From assembly GCF_004208415.1 (NCBI RefSeq), contig NZ_CP035758.1:2294001-2358000 (forward strand): DNA of 64,000 bases, written 5' to 3'. The DNA comes from Ktedonosporobacter rubrisoli (GTDB lineage: Bacteria; Chloroflexota; Ktedonobacteria; Ktedonobacterales; Ktedonobacteraceae). Position numbers and translations under genes: made by a program. How positions within the stretch are numbered: position 1 is the stretch's first letter; each line of letters begins with the position of its first letter. The notes under the pieces were generated by a model that was not told the DNA's origin, did no database searches, and worked only from the letters and a program-made list of their open reading frames with translations. Positions 6,838-15,120 of the stretch are shown here, piece after piece.

Positions 6838-7875
6838 CTACTCAGCTATGATCTCAAAGGCGATCTTATCCAGCCATAGTTTACCTTCCCCTTCCACAAC
6901 AAGATAGGGAGTAATGGTATATGCGTCGGCGGGAACATCTATAATCAGTTCGTGAGATGTCCAGTCACGTGTGCCTTCGATTGGATTTTTCGTTGTATTA
7001 TACTCATGCAAATAGTTCGGACGATATCCAGATGTAGAGCGTGGGGACTCTACAGGAGGGCCGGAAACTGTTAGATGGAGATTTGCTTGTTGAACGTTCT
7101 CTGTCTTGAGAATCGCGAGCATGCGTACTTGCTGACCACGATACCGCACCGGCAGAAAGCCCTCGTGACTTATTATACATACATCGACTTCTGACTTCTC
7201 CTTTGTGCTTGTATCGGGCTGTGCATCATGCAACTCTATTGAGAGGCTGGCTTTTCCGCTCCCTGTCGTTTCTGTATCGAGATGGTAATCGACCTGTTCG
7301 GGGTTGCCCAGGAAAAGCCAGCCATATAGTCCATCACTGAAATCCAAGTTGTGCGGCTCCTTTTTAAGCGTTAACTGCTCAGGACTGTTTTGTAGTAGGC
7401 GAAAAACAGTTTCGAGTTGCTGCTGCAAGTCCGTTCCATATTCTGCAAGGGTAACCCCTCTTTTCTCCAATGCTGTTTCGCTAACCAGCAGCGAACAATT
7501 TAGGCTTACTGCCAGGGCCAGAGCGTCGTTGAGGCTGGCTGGCACGTTATGCTGTCTGCCCTGTTGATCTTGGATAGTGATCTGTGCCGAGAGCACTTCG
7601 CCTTGTAGAAAATCAATAATTATTCCTTCCAAGGTTCCTTTCAGCGTCTTGAGCAGTCGCGTGAGTAAATCGAGCGTGAGAGGGCGAGCAAGCGTTGTGG
7701 CTGTCAGATCCTTTTGCAAGGACGTTTGCAGGGGCAGATCGCGGCTCATGGTATCTGTCTGATAAAACCAGAGCGGCAAGACTCGCTGCCCTTGTGCGTC
7801 CAGGAGAAGAACATATGTCACGATCCATCCTATATTCTCTTGTGCCTCTGTTTTGGCCAGCGTAACCGGAATCAT
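6838..7875 (-). CDS. BFN (DUF151) domain protein with C-terminal galactose-binding-like domain
   Basis: The N-terminal 140 residues read as a bifunctional-nuclease (BFN/DUF151) domain: VLPLWF near residue 33, ARPLTLDLL near 63, VLSAQITIQD near 94 and the SLNDALALAVSLNCSLLVSE stretch near 114-133. A jelly-roll, galactose-binding-like domain fills 174-343 (LDFSDGLYGWLFLGNPEQ, GTRDWTSHELIIDVP, GEGKLWLDK). The gene starts 6 bases after the stop of the sigma-BFN gene on the same strand, so it is in the same operon. The two proteins share the BFN and jelly-roll modules, so it looks like a sigma-less paralogue of its neighbour. Cytosolic; ligand and nuclease activity are unknown. Confidence 0.75.
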   Translation of the reverse strand: MIPVTLAKTEAQENIGWIVTYVLLLDAQGQRVLPLWFYQTDTMSRDLPLQTSLQKDLTATTLARPLTLDLLTRLLKTLKGTLEGIIIDFLQGEVLSAQITIQDQQGRQHNVPASLNDALALAVSLNCSLLVSETALEKRGVTLAEYGTDLQQQLETVFRLLQNSPEQLTLKKEPHNLDFSDGLYGWLFLGNPEQVDYHLDTETTGSGKASLSIELHDAQPDTSTKEKSEVDVCIISHEGFLPVRYRGQQVRMLAILKTENVQQANLHLTVSGPPVESPRSTSGYRPNYLHEYNTTKNPIEGTRDWTSHELIIDVPADAYTITPYLVVEGEGKLWLDKIAFEIIAE

Positions 7876-7881
7876 GTATTT

Positions 7882-10023
7882 CTATTCTCCTTCTCGCTCT
7901 TTTCCTTTTTTCATTTCTACGGTTCCTACCTGCATGTCCTTCACCCATACCTGCCCTTGACCATGCAAGGAAAAACCAAAGCTTACTGTTGCTCCCCGCC
8001 GTTTGGATACATCTACCTCTACTTCGTAGCGCGTCCAATCGGTAGTCCCTTGAATTATCTGCTCAGCCAGTTCATCTGGAGGAAGTCTTCCGAAGCCCCA
8101 GCCGGGACTCATCCTCAAGAAGAGACTCGCTTGTCCTCCAACATCTGCTGTTTTGATACTGGCGGAGAAGCGCAGCCGCTTGCCAACATAGTCTCGTTTA
8201 GGGAAAATAGTTTGTTCTAATGTTACCTTTTTCTGTGGCTGTTCCACGGCTGCTTTAATGAAGGCAATATGCGTGCCTTCTGCGCTCTGCTCCACACCGC
8301 ATTGGTAATCCTGGCGTGCCTCCACATGCAGTACCCATAGCTGCTCCTGCTGGCTAAAGGTCCAGAAATTCAACCCCTGACTGAAATCAAGGTTTAGAGG
8401 GTATCTTTGCAGAAGCAACTTTGTGCCAGTTAGGGGAACATTCCCATCCACGATTTCAAGGGAGAGGCCGTCAAGCCAGACTTTACCCTTCCTCCACATA
8501 CTGAAGATCAGTCTGATAGCGATTGCTCTATCAGGGACATCGATGACAAGCTCATGCCGTGTCCAGTCATATGTTCCCTTTATAGGTTTTGGACTTCGCG
8601 TTGTATATATAGCAGGGAAATTCTCTTCTGGATCAAGAGGAGGAGCCTCTACCGATAGGACGAAACCTGCTGTCTTCACCTCCTCTGCTTTTAGAAAGGC
8701 TATAAAGCGCATATGCTTACCTCGATAGGGATCGGCTGCTATATCTTCGTGCTTTAATTGTATAAATCCCTTGTGTTCTGTGCCTTGCTGATTGATAGCT
8801 AAGCTGAGCTTGCCTGTGTACGAGGTATTGCGATCAAGATGGTAGTTAAAGTATTTACGATCTCCTGAAATTGTCCAACCGACCAGACCCTGAGCGAATT
8901 CCAACTTGCCTGACGTTTTATGACCAGGGAGATGAGCGGCGTTGCTATTCTGCTCTAGCATTGCATCTAGTTGTTGTTCAAGCGTAGCGCCTTTCTTTTT
9001 TAACTTGACCCCTTTCTGCTTGAATACCTCTTCGCTGACGACAAAAGGGCAATGCAAGTGTAATGCCAGAGGCAAGGCGTCATGCAGATGTGCGTTAATA
9101 CTCTGCTGTTCCTGCGCTAGGCGTAAATGTAACTGCGCATAGAGAATATATCCCTCTAATGCGTCAATTGCCACCTTTTGCAGCTCTCCTCCCAATGTAT
9201 TGAGCAGCTCTGCCATCAGATCGGTCGTCGATGGCTCTTTAATTGCATCTGCCTGTGCGGATATATGCATGCGTTGAAGCAGATTCATGTTTAGCGGCCT
9301 GGGAAACTTGAGAAGTAACGCCCTCAAGTTTCGTTCGTCGAGCAAGATCATGTTTGTGCCAGAGGGGCCCCGTAGAACTCTGGCTACTTTGACTGGTACC
9401 ATTTTTGTTGCCTTTCTGTGCTCTATTGCCTTGCGTGCATAATCAGGAAGGAGAGATTGCAGGTACGCACGTAGTTGTTCGCGTCCTTTATGTAAGCGGC
9501 TCTTTGCTGCCATGGGTGAGATGTTCAGGAGGTGAGCAATTTCCTGAATGCTCAGGTCCTCATAATAGAAGAGATGAGCAACCTGGCGCTTGTTTAGCGA
9601 GAGCATATTCATTGCTTGTTCTACAAGCTTGCGCAGCTCTTGCGCTTCTATAATCTCTTGAGGATCGATATACAGGCTGTTAGCGTTCTCAAGCAGAGAG
9701 GATTCAAAGGATCGAGAGTTTGCCAGGCCATCTAAAGAGACGAATTGGTCTTGCCGCGAGGTACGGCGCCAGTTGCGACACACGTTCAAGACAATGCCAT
9801 AGAACCAATTCTTAAAGCGCTCCTCGTGCTGGAGCTGATCCAACGAGAGATATGCCTGGAGGATTGCCTCCTGGACCAGTTCTCGCGCTGTCTCTTGCTC
9901 GCCGCAGAAGCGGAGCCCAAGGCACATTGCCATCACCTGGTAGCGCTCGATTAATTCATGAAACGCCTGCTTATCACCAACTCGTGCCAGGCTGACAAGT
10001 TCGGCATCAAGTTTCTCTTTCAT
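7882..10023 (-). CDS. ECF sigma factor fused to BFN domain and two galactose-binding-like domains
   Basis: This is a 713-residue fusion. Sigma region 2 is at about 10-90 (ARELVQEAILQAYLSLDQL, KNWFYGIVLNVCRNWRR). Sigma region 4 is at about 132-190 (LSLNKRQVAHLFYYEDLS, EIAHLLNISPMAAKSRLHKG). The BFN/DUF151-like domain is at 207-340 (MVPVKVARVLRG, HDALPLALHLHCPFVVSEEV). Jelly-roll 1 is at 374-525 (KLEFAQGLVGWTISGD, GTYDWTRHELVIDVP) and jelly-roll 2 at 543-703 (LDFSQGLNFWTFSQ, GTTDWTRYEVEVDV). Normal ECF factors are about 200 residues. No anti-sigma gene or membrane segment is present, so the C-terminal modules may sense a ligand and gate the sigma part (inference). It is first in the operon with 6838. 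Confidence 0.8.
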   Translation of the reverse strand: MKEKLDAELVSLARVGDKQAFHELIERYQVMAMCLGLRFCGEQETARELVQEAILQAYLSLDQLQHEERFKNWFYGIVLNVCRNWRRTSRQDQFVSLDGLANSRSFESSLLENANSLYIDPQEIIEAQELRKLVEQAMNMLSLNKRQVAHLFYYEDLSIQEIAHLLNISPMAAKSRLHKGREQLRAYLQSLLPDYARKAIEHRKATKMVPVKVARVLRGPSGTNMILLDERNLRALLLKFPRPLNMNLLQRMHISAQADAIKEPSTTDLMAELLNTLGGELQKVAIDALEGYILYAQLHLRLAQEQQSINAHLHDALPLALHLHCPFVVSEEVFKQKGVKLKKKGATLEQQLDAMLEQNSNAAHLPGHKTSGKLEFAQGLVGWTISGDRKYFNYHLDRNTSYTGKLSLAINQQGTEHKGFIQLKHEDIAADPYRGKHMRFIAFLKAEEVKTAGFVLSVEAPPLDPEENFPAIYTTRSPKPIKGTYDWTRHELVIDVPDRAIAIRLIFSMWRKGKVWLDGLSLEIVDGNVPLTGTKLLLQRYPLNLDFSQGLNFWTFSQQEQLWVLHVEARQDYQCGVEQSAEGTHIAFIKAAVEQPQKKVTLEQTIFPKRDYVGKRLRFSASIKTADVGGQASLFLRMSPGWGFGRLPPDELAEQIIQGTTDWTRYEVEVDVSKRRGATVSFGFSLHGQGQVWVKDMQVGTVEMKKGKEREGE

Positions 10024-10129
10024 ATGTTTTCGTCTCGTCGCTTATAGCGAGTCTCTTTCTGAAAGCAATCTATTCTCAATGGTACTTATATAGTGGGAGA
10101 AAAAGCGAAAAAGGTTCCTCCAAATTATG

Positions 10130-10146
10130 AGGGGCGACAAGCCCCT
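10130..10146. repeat. GGGGC/GCCCC hairpin, REP-like
   Basis: AGGGGC, GACAA, GCCCCT forms a 6-bp stem with a 5-base loop, in the divergent region between the sigma-BFN operon and the FIST gene. The sequence has the look of a dispersed genomic palindrome, but only one copy was seen in the window. Confidence 0.4.
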
Positions 10147-10266
10147 ACAAATGAAGAATAGTACTGCTGAGCCAGCATATTGCATTGACAAACTTCTCTC
10201 ATTAACTTAAAATACCTGAGCGCTTTGAAAGAAAGAAACGAGTAACTCGTGAAGAGGATGTGGAAG

Positions 10267-11436
10267 ATGACAAAAGGTACTGTGGCTTGCACCGAACTCG
10301 CGGAAAGTTGGGAAGCTGGAAGAGATCTTGCTCAGCAGATTATGGCCCAGGTTGGCGCTGCTCCCGATGTTATCTTTCTTTTTGCCACCCAATCATATCA
10401 GTATGAGGCTCTGCTCTCTGCACTCAAGAGCGAGTGCCATCCCAGATTTCTGCTAGGCTGTGCTGCTTATAGCACCTATACAAGGACTGCGGTTGGCACA
10501 AGTTTCGCCTGTGCAGCCGCATTGCGTTCGGATGACTTCCTATTCTCATTGACAGTTGGGCGAAACATAGATTTAGATCCCAGGGAAGCTGCCCGGCAAG
10601 TCATCGAAGGTTTCCAGGGATGGGAGCATCCAGAGTATCGTTTTCGCACGGCAATCCTCTTCATGGATGTAATAAATGTGTTTATGGATGATTTTGTCAA
10701 GGCCTTGACCCACAGTACTCATGGCAACTATCAATTCTTTGGCTGCGGTGCCGCCGAGAATGGCCAGCAAAAATATGCCCCTGTCTTCGCTGGCGAGCAG
10801 GCTCTTGGCAATAGCGTGGTTGCTTTGGAGGTCCTTTCGCATAAGCCGTTGGGTATCGGTTCTCGTCATGCATGGATTCCAGCTACTCCATCGATGCAGG
10901 CGATTACAGAAAACGGTGGTACCTTGCTCAAAAGTCTCGATGGTCGTCCTGCTCTAGAAGTCTTTCGTGAATATGCTCAGCTGAACGAGCTGGATTTTCC
11001 TGAGCACAGTCTCCTCCCTTTTTTTCTTCACAATATGCTAGGTGTCGAGACCGGGAAAGGCTATCAGCGGCTGCGTCTGCCGCTTATGCTGAACGATGAA
11101 GGAGTGCTTACCTCTTCATCACCCATTCCTTCGTATGCAAAGGTTTGCATTATGAAATCAACTTTTGCCTCAGTTCTGCGTACTGTAGAGATAACGGCAC
11201 GCTCCGCGCTCAATAATCTGTATGGGTCCCGACCAGCCTTGGCCCTCTATGTGGATTGTCGCGCTTCTTCTTTGCGGCTGGCAGGAGATTACTCCGAATT
11301 ACTGCGGGTTGTCTGCAATAGACTGCCCCATACGCCATTCGCGGGCTGTAATATCTATGGGCAGATTGTGCGTTCGCAAGGACAGTATAGTGGATTTCAC
11401 AACTGCACTCCATCGATCTGCCTCTTTCCTGAGTAG
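10267..11436 (+). CDS. FIST domain sensor protein
   Basis: This 389-residue protein has a FIST N domain (about 25-215: PDVIFLFATQSYQYEALLSA, HPRFLLGCAAYSTYT, FFGCGAAENG) and a FIST C domain (about 225-385: LDGRPALEVFREY, LYVDCRASSLRLAG, PFAGCNIYGQIVRS). FIST domains are small-ligand (amino-acid-like) sensors usually joined to kinases or chemotaxis proteins; here the domain pair stands alone, so output must be through a partner. ATG 10267 is chosen because GAAGAGG lies 9 bases before it; GTG 10249 and ATG 10258 are alternatives. It is divergent from the sigma-BFN operon. Confidence 0.85.
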   Translation: MTKGTVACTELAESWEAGRDLAQQIMAQVGAAPDVIFLFATQSYQYEALLSALKSECHPRFLLGCAAYSTYTRTAVGTSFACAAALRSDDFLFSLTVGRNIDLDPREAARQVIEGFQGWEHPEYRFRTAILFMDVINVFMDDFVKALTHSTHGNYQFFGCGAAENGQQKYAPVFAGEQALGNSVVALEVLSHKPLGIGSRHAWIPATPSMQAITENGGTLLKSLDGRPALEVFREYAQLNELDFPEHSLLPFFLHNMLGVETGKGYQRLRLPLMLNDEGVLTSSSPIPSYAKVCIMKSTFASVLRTVEITARSALNNLYGSRPALALYVDCRASSLRLAGDYSELLRVVCNRLPHTPFAGCNIYGQIVRSQGQYSGFHNCTPSICLFPE

Positions 11437-11451
11437 CGATCAATACTTGTC

Positions 11452-11550
11452 GTGCCAAACGGGGCAAAGCCAGGCACGCTTATCGCGCTTATCCATATGG
11501 ATATTAAGGTCCTGCGCAAAATCTATTGGGCACGCACCACAACCATATCA
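11452..11550 (+). pseudogene. Decayed eighth copy of the HTH array gene
   Basis: Bases 11467-11491 are identical to 6711-6735 and 4293-4317. After a small frameshift the next frame reads MDIKVLRKIYWARTTTIS, matching DVDIKVLRKIYRTPTTANIT of copy 1. Upstream homology (GCCAAACG) is interrupted by an indel. There is no open frame. It starts 16 bases after the FIST stop, 4.75 kb from the truncated copy 7. Confidence 0.7.
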
Positions 11551-11580
11551 TGTGAAGTTTGGGTGGTTTTGCTACGCCTG

Positions 11581-11688
11581 GGAACTGCCAAAATATGGGT
11601 TACAGATCTGTTTTGAGTTCAAACAGAAATGGATGGCATTTTGTCAATTCTATCATGAATGAAATTTTACTCATATCCTGGCAGTTCC
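11581..11688. repeat. 108-bp element with inverted terminal repeats (MITE-like)
   Basis: GGAACTGCCA at 11581-11590 and TGGCAGTTCC at 11679-11688 are perfect inverted repeats; similarity continues inward (AAAATATGGGTTA against GGATATGAGTAAA). The inside has no coding frame. No clear target duplication is seen. It resembles a small non-autonomous element or the fused ends of a deleted insertion sequence. Confidence 0.5.
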
Positions 11689-11716
11689 AGTCTATACTAT
11701 GCTTCATGAGTCCATT

Positions 11717-11874
11717 GGCATATGATGGTTCACAGGCTGTTTTGATTCATACATATCGCTTAAGCAGCTAATACCCTGAATGGAAGCTGTTTCAATGAAA
11801 ACGCCATTGAATTGATACGTACGTTATCACAGAGGTCCTTTCCAAATGAGCAACCGGCAAAATATGGTTCACAG
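11717..11874. repeat. Two direct copies of a 19-bp motif related to the 11581 element
   Basis: GGCATATGATGGTTCACAG (11717-11735) and GGCAAAATATGGTTCACAG (11856-11874) agree at 16 of 19 bases. The second is related to 11587-11605 and 13693-13711. An ATTTTACTCATAT segment recurs at 11664 and 11893. The whole 11551-11980 stretch has no gene and is repeat debris. Confidence 0.45.
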
Positions 11875-12012
11875 CCAGCTTCTGAGCCTGGGCGGATTTT
11901 ACTCATATTGTCAACTTGTAGCAAGTATACGTCAAATAGATGATCAGAGAACATTGTTCCGTAGGATCGTACCCTTTGCAAAAAAGAACTGCACCCATAA
12001 GCAAAACAAAGA

Positions 12013-12052
12013 TTGACACGTGCATCTCAATGCTATATACTTCATATATGAA
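12013..12052 (+). promoter_or_regulatory. Promoter and operator of the MarR gene; predicts leaderless mRNA
   Basis: TTGACA (12013-12018), a 17-base spacer and TATACT (12036-12041) form a near-consensus promoter. The -10 box ends 6 bases before the ATG at 12048, and no ribosome site fits. TTCATATATGAA (12041-12052) is a perfect 12-base palindrome over the start point and ATG, a good candidate for autorepression by MarR. Confidence 0.7.
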
Positions 12053-12494
12053 CAAAAAAGTTGATCAGATAGATGAAAAGATCGTGCGTCTGATTGGTCT
12101 GCTGTCTCGAACCGAGAAAATCACCGATGGACACATGAATGCAGTGCTGCAATCAGTCCGTTTGACCTGCGCGCAACATCACGTACTCAAACTACTGATC
12201 ATGGCAGGAGAGCCTCTGCCATTAGGGCAGATAGCCGAAAAGTTGCACAGTGTTCGTTCCAATGCTACCCAGATGGTCGATCGCTTGGTGGCTGAAGGGC
12301 TAGTTGAACGCATCTTTGATCCTGCCGATCGGCGACGGGTGCTAGCTCAAATCACGGAAGAAGGTTGCCATCGCTTTGAGGCTGCCACACAAGCTGAGCG
12401 CCAGATTGAGCAAGAGTTGTGTGCCTGCTTTAGCCTGGAAGAGCGCGATCAACTCATCATACTTTTAAGCCGCCTGGAAGAGGTTTGGAAGTAA
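12048..12494 (+). CDS. MarR-family transcriptional regulator (148 residues)
   Basis: It is a winged-helix repressor. The helix-turn-helix is at about 50-75 (LPLGQIAEKLHSVRSNATQM). The wing is in LVERIFDPADRRRVLAQITE, with the DRR signature at about 90-95. Dimer helices lie at both ends. The start at 12048 follows from the promoter placement; the frame is open further upstream to 11940 without homology. It lies 65 bases before the second LLM oxidoreductase on the same strand and probably controls both itself and that gene: the downstream intergenic region holds a related TTCACATATG half-palindrome (12519-12528). Confidence 0.88.
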   Translation: MNKKVDQIDEKIVRLIGLLSRTEKITDGHMNAVLQSVRLTCAQHHVLKLLIMAGEPLPLGQIAEKLHSVRSNATQMVDRLVAEGLVERIFDPADRRRVLAQITEEGCHRFEAATQAERQIEQELCACFSLEERDQLIILLSRLEEVWK

Positions 12495-12504
12495 TCTCTT
12501 TTTT

Positions 12505-12534
12505 TTGTTTATTAATGGTTCACATATGTACAAT
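12505..12534 (+). promoter_or_regulatory. Candidate promoter with MarR half-site before the LLM gene
   Basis: TTGTTT (12505-12510) and TACAAT (12529-12534) are 18 bases apart. TTCACATATG (12519-12528) matches the left part of the palindrome over the MarR start (TTCATATATG) at 9 of 10 bases. This supports MarR control of 12560 (inference). Confidence 0.45.
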
Positions 12535-12559
12535 ACAGATATGAATAAAGAGGTATTTT

Positions 12560-13522
12560 ATGTCCATGAAGTTTAGTGTAGCAGTACCGCATGGCTTGCT
12601 CGGAGAACTGGCGGGGATCAAAGACCCGGTGGAAGCATACGAAGCAATGACGAACATTGCCCAGACTGCCGAGGAAATAGGCTTCGACTCTATCTGGATT
12701 TCTGATGGTTTCTGGCCGACTCATCCTTCTGAACTTTCCCAAACATCGCAAGAGTTTCTCTTTGAGTGCTGGACCACGACGGCAGCGCTCGCCCGCGATA
12801 CTAGCCGTGTGCGCATTGGTCAGATGGCCACCAACAACCTCTTTCGCCATCCTGCACTGCTGGCAAAAATGGCAAGCACTATTGATGTAATGAGTCATGG
12901 CCGCCTCACCTTAGGCATAGGGTCGGGTACCACGCTACTTGCGCCGCAGCTCCGTGCCTATTATGGCAACGACTATCCTCCAATCCCTGTTCTCTCTGAC
13001 CAGTTGAGCGAAGCGGTCCAAATCCTTCTCGCTATGTGGACGCAAGAAGAGGCTACATTTGAAGGGAAGTATTATCAAGTGAAAGGCGCAATCAACCAGC
13101 CCAAAGGGGTGCAATTGCCCCATATTCCTCTGCTGATTGCTGGCAGTGGCGAGAAGGTAACGCTCAAACAGGTGGCACAGTACGGTGATGCCTGTAATTT
13201 GTTAGGCGATCCAGCTACGATTCAGCGGAAGTTGACGGTACTCAAACAGCATTGTGAGGCCATTGAACGCGACTATGAGAGCATTCATCGTACAGTGGGA
13301 ATGTACTGTAGTATCGCGGATACTGACGAGCAAGCCTGGGCGACAGTTCCTGAAGCAGCAAGAGCTTCGATGAGCAGGACTGCGCTTATTGGCAGTCCTG
13401 CTACGATCCGCAAGCGTATCGCAGAGTACGAGGAAGCAGGCGCACAGGAACTGGTATTCAGATTTCCTGAGCCACTGAACCTTGATACGCTTCGGCGTTT
13501 CGCGCAGGAGTTCATTGCCTAA
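12560..13522 (+). CDS. LLM-class F420-dependent oxidoreductase, paralogue of the 5' gene
   Basis: This 320-residue TIM-barrel oxidoreductase has the luciferase-like signatures SHGRLTLGIGSGT, AMWTQEEATFEGKYYQVKG and GSPATIRKRIAEYEEAG. It is full length and aligns throughout with the gene at 2-940, including long runs such as GAINQPKGVQ. AAAGAGG lies 6 bases before the ATG. It is probably under control of the MarR gene just upstream. MarR/LLM pairs are often linked to detoxification or degradation of small aromatic or quinone-like compounds, but the substrate is unknown. Confidence 0.88.
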   Translation: MSMKFSVAVPHGLLGELAGIKDPVEAYEAMTNIAQTAEEIGFDSIWISDGFWPTHPSELSQTSQEFLFECWTTTAALARDTSRVRIGQMATNNLFRHPALLAKMASTIDVMSHGRLTLGIGSGTTLLAPQLRAYYGNDYPPIPVLSDQLSEAVQILLAMWTQEEATFEGKYYQVKGAINQPKGVQLPHIPLLIAGSGEKVTLKQVAQYGDACNLLGDPATIQRKLTVLKQHCEAIERDYESIHRTVGMYCSIADTDEQAWATVPEAARASMSRTALIGSPATIRKRIAEYEEAGAQELVFRFPEPLNLDTLRRFAQEFIA

Positions 13523-13625
13523 TTTCCTATTACTAAGTAAATAGCGACGAAATATGCTCTATCGAATAATTTGATCCAGACTCATAAAGTGAGCAAATTT
13601 ACACCATATACTGGCAAATTGCTTG

Positions 13626-13711
13626 TATTGTGGCAGTGAAACCGGCTTCCGATTTCTGTTTTTTCGCCTGAATTCAGGCAAACCCATTCACTGCCACAAT
13701 ATGGATCACAA
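13626..13711. repeat. Nested inverted repeats of the same family as the 11.6 kb element
   Basis: TATTGTGGCAGTGAA (13626-13640) and TTCACTGCCACAATA (13687-13701) are perfect 15-base inverted repeats. Between them is GCCTGAATTCAGGC (13666-13679), a perfect 14-base palindrome. The outer motif GCCACAATATGGATCACA continues to 13711 and matches the 19-bp motif at 11856. It lies between the LLM gene and the convergent 13783 gene and could also act as a transcript end. Confidence 0.55.
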
Positions 13712-13782
13712 AGGCATGCGCAGATCTCTGGTACCGTTCTACGCTTATCTCCAAACACTAGAGAAGCGAATTATCGATAAGC

Positions 13783-14910
13783 TTATACAGCGGATGTTCG
13801 CGTAGCAACAGCCTGAAGAAATTCTTGATCGTCGCGAACATCCTCAAACTCTGGCTGCTCGCGATATTGAGTCCAGCTTTTCCCACCTGCATAAAGGTGG
13901 GTAGCTGCAGATAGCAGGGGAAGTACCTGGTCACGATCTTTGGTCTGTGTCCATAATGAGGCTGCCAACCATAAGTATGTGTGTGCCGTACCGCCAGAAA
14001 GCTCAAGAGTGCGGCGAAATAGCGGGATAGCGAGATCATACTGTCTGGCAAAATAAAGTTGCGCCCCTAGATTGTGATAGCGAACCCAGAAGTTCTCTGG
14101 CATAGCAGTTTCAGATGTAAAGGTCGCAGAAGTTTTTTCGAGCAGCCCACTTACCAGGCTGCCTAGCCTGCGCACCTCATCTATATGCTGAAGCTGATGA
14201 TGGGCGCGGATCTCCAGATGAAATGCCTCTGTGAAGGTTTCAAGATAAAATTCCCAGTTGGGATCTTCTTGTGCGAGCTGGCGAATTCTCTCAGTAAGCA
14301 CGAATGTTTCATCGACCCTCTTAAGTTGCTCGCAGACAATGCCGGCTGTTCGCAGATAACAAAAGCGATCATGGCGATTTTTCGCTGTAGCTTCCGCCCG
14401 TTCAAAAAGATCTGAAAAGATCTGTAGCCATTGCTCTCCTTGTTCCTTTTGTATCCAGCACAGCGCCTGGGTGGCATCGTTCATCACCCAGAGCATATCG
14501 CGTGCAGGGAAATGTAACTGAGCCCAGTACAGAAGATCTTTTTGGGTCGTGATAGTTTCTATGCATCGCTTGCTCAGCGCCAGATGGTCAACTATGTGCC
14601 ACCTGGCCCAGGCTTCCTCTTGTGTTGAGAGAGGCTGTTGTAAGTAGCGGGATAGAAAGAGGATCGGGAGCTCTCTTTCTTTAAGATAATGACATAAGCT
14701 CACGCCAAGGTGCGCGACCTCTTCATCTAAGGGTAGTTGCGCTAAAAGCTGGTGCAAGATCTCTCTAGCCTGTTCAAGTAGTTTATGCTCCGGCAGCCGC
14801 TTTTCTTTGTGGAGTTGATCGCGATACCGCTTCAGTAGATCAGCTAAGACGTGTTCCCTTTTAAGAGCCGGCCATACGAATAACCCCTTCGTGGTGAGAT
14901 CAAAAGACAT
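13783..14910 (-). CDS. Hypothetical helical-repeat (TPR-like) protein, 375 residues
   Basis: It has no recognised enzyme motif. The protein is almost all alpha-helix with TPR-like units, best near the C-terminus (NLGAQLYFARQYDLAIPLFR, RTLELSGGTAHTYLWLAASL) and around residues 60-120 (DEEVAHLGVSLCHYLKER). It ends in PEFEDVRDDQEFLQAV, a tail seen after TPR arrays in proteins describing load or task size. No signal peptide. ATG 14910 has AAAAGG 9 bases upstream; the longer frame begins with a GTG at 14940 without a site. A protein-interaction scaffold is likely. Confidence 0.7.
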   Translation of the reverse strand: MSFDLTTKGLFVWPALKREHVLADLLKRYRDQLHKEKRLPEHKLLEQAREILHQLLAQLPLDEEVAHLGVSLCHYLKERELPILFLSRYLQQPLSTQEEAWARWHIVDHLALSKRCIETITTQKDLLYWAQLHFPARDMLWVMNDATQALCWIQKEQGEQWLQIFSDLFERAEATAKNRHDRFCYLRTAGIVCEQLKRVDETFVLTERIRQLAQEDPNWEFYLETFTEAFHLEIRAHHQLQHIDEVRRLGSLVSGLLEKTSATFTSETAMPENFWVRYHNLGAQLYFARQYDLAIPLFRRTLELSGGTAHTYLWLAASLWTQTKDRDQVLPLLSAATHLYAGGKSWTQYREQPEFEDVRDDQEFLQAVATRTSAV

Positions 14911-15120
14911 TCTAGCCAACCTTTTACTATCGAATTGCACTTGTCATTTTATGGAATATTTCGTGTACTGTCAAATTTTGGGGAAGAAATGAATTTTCAG
15001 GACTTTGTAAGGGTACCAAACTTAACTGTAGCGGCGTAGGAATATGGTAAGAAGCCTGTTCGGAAGCGCGCGAAGAGATGCTTGTGCTGGCTATGCCGCC
15101 ATGCTCCCAAGGCTTAGTTT

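Noticed and set aside
11222..11662. Plus-strand frame of 146 residues at the end of the FIST gene
   Set aside because: Overlaps the FIST gene in another frame and only picks up part of the decayed HTH copy by chance.
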